7,847 bases of DNA, taken from CAYUKK01 sp964445305. GTDB taxonomy: Bacteria > Acidobacteriota > Aminicenantia > Aminicenantales > UBA8522. How positions within the stretch are numbered: the first letter of the stretch is position 1; each line of letters begins with the position of its first letter. Shown in pieces: positions 4,709 to 7,847 of the stretch. The notes below the pieces were generated by a model, which was given only the letters and a program-made list of their open reading frames with translations, was not told the DNA's origin and ran no database searches. The stretch covers positions 1-7,847 of the forward strand of contig CAYUKK010000017.1 in assembly GCA_964445305.1 (NCBI GenBank), read 5' to 3'. The position numbers were made by a program, and so were the translations under genes.

Positions 4709-7597
4709 TTGAGAAAAACTTTTATCTGGTTCTGCTTACTCCTTCTTATGAGCTCCTTTGCCCTTGCCCAGGAGTTTGGAGGCATCAAGGGCACGGTCAC
4801 TGACCAGGAGGGCAACCCTCTTCCCGGGGTGACGGTTACTCTGACGGGTTCAAAGACGGCGCCACGAACGGTCATCACCTCGGAGAGGGGAAACTTCCGC
4901 TTCCTCAACCTCCCTGTGGCCAATGACTACACGGTAACCTTCGAGCTTCCAGGCTTTAAGAAAGTCGTCCGGGAAAAGCAGGTTGTTTCTTTCGGCCGAG
5001 ACGTCATCCTCGAAATCACCATGGAGCAGGCTACGCTCGAGGAGCAGGTCACCGTTGTCGGGCAAACTCCGGTCATCGACACCCGAAAAACTCAGGTCGG
5101 CGTCAACGTGACCGAAGAAATGATTATGAGCTTGCCCACGTCGAGGAACCCCTGGGTCATCCTGGCCTTAGCTCCCGGTGTTCTCATCGACAGGGAGGAC
5201 GTCGGCGGAAGTGACGCCGGTCAGCAATCAGCCTACTACGGGCACGGCTCCTCTGGCGCTGACCAGACCTGGAACGTTGACGGCTCGAACATCACGGACA
5301 TATCTGCCTTAGGCGCCGCACCCGCCTACCTCAACCTCGCCAGTTATGAAGAGCTCCAAATCAACTACGGGAACAATGATGTCCGGTCCCAGACGGGAGG
5401 CGTTCAGCTCAACTTCGTTTCCAAACGTGGAGGAAACCGATTCTCGGGCACATTCTATCTCGATGCTGAAGATAAAAACTGGCAATCTGAGAATATTCCG
5501 GACGATTTGAAAAAGAGAGGCTATAAGGGCGCGGGCATCAACAAGGTCTATCTCTACGGCGCTGGCTTCGGTGGACCAATAATCAAAGACAAGGCCTGGT
5601 TCTATGGCACGTGGGGAATCCAGGACATTGGCACGAGAACTCTTGCCGGAACGACTGACAACACATGGCTCCAATCGGGTTACTTAAGGCTCGACCTCCA
5701 GCTTTCCGGCTCGACACGTCTCAACGGCTACCTCGAATACGATAACAAGCTCAAATGGGGAAGAACCGCCTGGGGTGCCACCTACCAGGGACCCGAGACA
5801 GTCTGGAATCAGCACGGCCCGGGCTATATTTACAAGGTCGAGGTGGAGCAAATGTTCGGCAACCTCTTCCTCAACGCCAAGTTCTCGCATCTTCCCATGT
5901 CGTTCTATCTTGTTCCCGTTCAAGGAAAGAGAACCGCTGACGGGTCCGGGAAATACATGTGGATGTCTTACTATCCCACCTTTTATGTCTCGGGCAATAT
6001 CGACGATTACGGCACAGAACGACCGACTTATAACGCCAACTTCTACGGGAATTACTTTGCCGAAAATATCCTCGGTGCGGACCATGAGATCAAGTTCGGT
6101 GCGGACTACATGATGTCGACCGTGACCAGTTTCGACCTCTATGAGGCAAACCTCTACATCATCGAAGAAGCCCCTGACTGGATCTATGCGGTGGTCACGA
6201 GAGACTTCTGGCTTAACGAGTGGTTTGGCCGCTACTCCTTATTCGTCCAGGATACGATGAACTTCGGCAGGTTGTCCATCAACATCGGCCTCCGCTACGA
6301 TGTCGAGCAGTCCAAAGTTAAGAATTCCAAGGTTCCTGCTTCTCCCTGGCTTCCCCAGTACATGACGTCCCTTGAAGTGAAGGAACTTGACCCGGGAGTC
6401 AAATGGAAGTTCCTTTCGCCCCGATTTAGCCTTATCTACGACATCTTTGGCAACGGCAAGGACGTCATCAAGCTGAACCTGGCTCGCTATGGCTCTCAGT
6501 CTGGATATGGAATTGCCGATTTCATCAACCCCCTGGGTTGGGCGAGCTGGACTGAGATCGGGCTTCTGTGGGTGGACGCGAACGGCGACAGGAGAGTGAC
6601 TGCCAACGAGCTTTTTGGCTACGATTGGGATACAGGCGAATACAAAGACCCCAACGACCCTAATTATTGGGTCTGGTATTCCGGTTTTGACCCCGCCAAC
6701 CCCACGAAAGTTGAACCCCGGAACAAGATTGATCCCAATTACAACACGCCCATCTTAGATGAGATTTCTCTGGGCTACGAAAAAGAGCTCCTGACCGATT
6801 TTGCGGCTCGTCTTGCTTTCTACTACAAGCAGAGACAACGCTTTGCGTGGGACAAGGGGATCATGGCCGACGGCTCTATCGAGACGGCTGACAACTGGTA
6901 CAAGGTTGGCCGCGACCCGCTGGTGAATGCCGATTATTACGGAAGAAAGGCGATCCCTGTCGCTTCCTACAGAACTTTAGCTGAAAAAGCACGCGAGCGC
7001 TACATGGCCGCTGAAATCGTCCTAAAGAAGAGGCTATCCCACAACTGGATGCTCGACGGCTCCTTCACCCTCTCCAAATGGACGTGGCACTACAACGGCG
7101 ATTACAATTTCAACCTGAACAACTACGAATATTATGACGGCGGAGTTATCGCTCCCCAGAGCGGTGGTTCAGGGATCACCAACGTCTACGTCAACTCCCG
7201 CTGGATGGCCAAGCTCGCCGGCCTCTATCAATTTCCCTACGGCATCAATGCGAGCTTTACCTTTGTGGCCAGAGATGGCTATGTTATTCCCCACTACACC
7301 CGAGTTGCCGGTGTCCCTCGGGTCGGAACTGTTACTTTGTATGGACACAAGGATGGCTCGCCAGCCAAGTTCGGGGATACCCGCCTTCCCAATTTCTATG
7401 AGTTGAACCTCCGCCTCGAGAAGATGTTCAACATCACCGAGACCTCTCAAGTCGCCGTGGCTGTTGACGCCTTTAACGCTCTCAACAACAACCACACCCT
7501 GGCCATTGATAACTACCTCAAGAGCCCCGATTTTGGTCTGACCAAGCGCATCCTCAACCCCAGGGTCTTTCGGTTCGGCATCCGGTTCAGCTTCTAA
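4709..7597 (+). CDS. TonB-dependent outer-membrane receptor, Oar-like with carboxypeptidase-regulatory-like domain
   Basis: This 962-aa outer-membrane protein probably imports an unidentified ligand using TonB energy. A signal peptide (residues 1-20) ends in ALA-Q. A carboxypeptidase-regulatory-like beta-sandwich follows at about 22-108 (IKGTVTDQEGNPLPGVTVTL, later GNFRFLNLP). A stretch reading LEEQVTVVGQTPVID resembles the TonB-box/plug junction, and the plug runs to about 235 (SLPTSRNPW, WNVDGSNITD, GGVQLNFVSKRGGN). The rest is a beta-barrel rich in aromatic residues, ending FGIRFSF with the C-terminal Phe expected for outer-membrane insertion. An EF-hand-like loop, DANGDRRVTANE, lies at 623-634. 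The start is TTG, chosen because a strong ribosome binding site and a proper signal peptide follow directly. No SusD-like partner is adjacent. The family is clear; the substrate is unknown. Confidence 0.92.
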   Translation: MRKTFIWFCLLLLMSSFALAQEFGGIKGTVTDQEGNPLPGVTVTLTGSKTAPRTVITSERGNFRFLNLPVANDYTVTFELPGFKKVVREKQVVSFGRDVILEITMEQATLEEQVTVVGQTPVIDTRKTQVGVNVTEEMIMSLPTSRNPWVILALAPGVLIDREDVGGSDAGQQSAYYGHGSSGADQTWNVDGSNITDISALGAAPAYLNLASYEELQINYGNNDVRSQTGGVQLNFVSKRGGNRFSGTFYLDAEDKNWQSENIPDDLKKRGYKGAGINKVYLYGAGFGGPIIKDKAWFYGTWGIQDIGTRTLAGTTDNTWLQSGYLRLDLQLSGSTRLNGYLEYDNKLKWGRTAWGATYQGPETVWNQHGPGYIYKVEVEQMFGNLFLNAKFSHLPMSFYLVPVQGKRTADGSGKYMWMSYYPTFYVSGNIDDYGTERPTYNANFYGNYFAENILGADHEIKFGADYMMSTVTSFDLYEANLYIIEEAPDWIYAVVTRDFWLNEWFGRYSLFVQDTMNFGRLSINIGLRYDVEQSKVKNSKVPASPWLPQYMTSLEVKELDPGVKWKFLSPRFSLIYDIFGNGKDVIKLNLARYGSQSGYGIADFINPLGWASWTEIGLLWVDANGDRRVTANELFGYDWDTGEYKDPNDPNYWVWYSGFDPANPTKVEPRNKIDPNYNTPILDEISLGYEKELLTDFAARLAFYYKQRQRFAWDKGIMADGSIETADNWYKVGRDPLVNADYYGRKAIPVASYRTLAEKARERYMAAEIVLKKRLSHNWMLDGSFTLSKWTWHYNGDYNFNLNNYEYYDGGVIAPQSGGSGITNVYVNSRWMAKLAGLYQFPYGINASFTFVARDGYVIPHYTRVAGVPRVGTVTLYGHKDGSPAKFGDTRLPNFYELNLRLEKMFNITETSQVAVAVDAFNALNNNHTLAIDNYLKSPDFGLTKRILNPRVFRFGIRFSF

Positions 7598-7615
7598 AAG
7601 AGGCTGGAGCACGAC

Positions 7616-7658
7616 AAAAAAGGGCCCCTTCCCTGGCGAGGGAAGGGGCCCTTCCTTT
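7616..7658 (+). terminator. Rho-independent terminator after the receptor gene
   Basis: AAGGGCCCCTTCCCT (7620-7634) pairs perfectly with AGGGAAGGGGCCCTT (7639-7653) around a GGCG loop, giving a 15-bp GC-rich stem starting 22 nt after the stop codon. The tail CCTTTAT is only moderately T-rich. A run of six A's (7616-7621) on the left side could make it work for transcripts from the opposite strand as well. Confidence 0.88.
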
Positions 7659-7684
7659 ATCCACTCCGTATCCGGGCAGTAATA

Positions 7685-7718
7685 GCCAATTGCTGGCGCC
7701 GCGTGACAGCGAATTGGC
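7685..7718. repeat. Imperfect inverted repeat in the downstream spacer
   Basis: GCCAATTGCTG (7685-7695) pairs with CAGCGAATTGGC (7707-7718) with one bulged G and an 11-nt loop. It lies in the spacer beyond the receptor terminator. It could be part of the leader of the next gene or an operator; I do not recognise a known riboswitch or small RNA. Confidence 0.5.
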
Positions 7719-7825
7719 AGCCCGTCGAGGGTCACCGTGAATGCTTACCCCAAGCGCCCATTGGAGAGGCAGAAACGGTCGTTTTCCTTGAGCATCCCTT
7801 CCCCTTTCGCCTCGAGGGTGATAAA

Positions 7826-7847
7826 ATGAACCCGGGTGGAGAGCGAT
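7826..7847 (+). CDS. Possible start of a gene running off the window
   Basis: ATG at 7826 is preceded by GAGGGTG (7814-7820), a fair ribosome binding site 5 nt away. The seven visible codons read MNPGGER. Too little is visible to assign a family, and the call rests only on the start signal and the position after a terminator and spacer. Confidence 0.3.

Noticed and set aside
4594..4923. Minus-strand frame across the receptor start
   Set aside because: It overlaps the element end and the receptor signal peptide and carboxypeptidase-regulatory-like domain, and has no recognisable domain.
7169..7735. 188-codon minus-strand frame across the receptor end and terminator
   Set aside because: It runs antisense through the conserved receptor C-terminus and through the terminator stem, with no family resemblance.
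7737..7829. 30-codon frame from GTG at 7737 overlapping the ATG at 7826 by four bases
   Set aside because: The ATGA overlap and a nearby GAGGG are suggestive, but the peptide is short, basic and unrecognised, and the start is unsupported.

Overview
The window looks like chromosomal DNA of a Gram-negative bacterium. It encodes an outer-membrane TonB-dependent receptor with an N-terminal carboxypeptidase-regulatory-like domain, a Tat-exported molybdenum hydroxylase subunit and extracytoplasmic thiol-redox proteins. This receptor architecture (Oar-like, about 960 aa, no SusD partner in view), together with GC-richer genes and AT-rich spacers, is most like Acidobacteriota, possibly Candidatus Aminicenantes. 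That placement is inference from protein style; no rRNA or marker gene is present.

Layout. (1) Positions 1-2264, plus strand: the last 42 codons of a [2Fe-2S] small subunit, overlapping by one base (TGATG) the large molybdopterin subunit of an isoquinoline 1-oxidoreductase (IorAB)-like enzyme with a twin-arginine signal. (2) Positions 2284-3885, minus strand: a two-gene operon, convergent with the first. It encodes a free-standing DsbD N-terminal-like domain protein and, 24 nt downstream, an exported thioredoxin-fold protein. A promoter with perfect TTGACA and TATAAT boxes lies at 3957-3984. (3) Positions 3886-4708: an AT-rich divergent intergenic region with much structure. It contains an 18+1+18 bp perfect palindrome, a strong sigma-54 promoter match, a leader with an unused Shine-Dalgarno sequence and a hairpin, and a 259-bp MITE-like element with 19/20 terminal inverted repeats and an exact 11-bp target duplication. 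(4) Positions 4709-7597, plus strand: the TonB-dependent receptor, starting at TTG, ended by a perfect 15-bp-stem terminator. (5) Positions 7660-7847: a short spacer with an imperfect hairpin and possibly the first codons of another gene.

The most interesting feature is the control region of the receptor. A palindrome centred about 106 bp upstream of a predicted sigma-54 start suggests enhancer-binding-protein control. A small non-autonomous transposable element has since inserted into the 5' leader between the promoters and the ribosome binding site, separating a leader hairpin from the start codon by 270 bp. The protein-coding genes belong to recognisable families; I see no clear new multi-gene defence or biosynthetic system.
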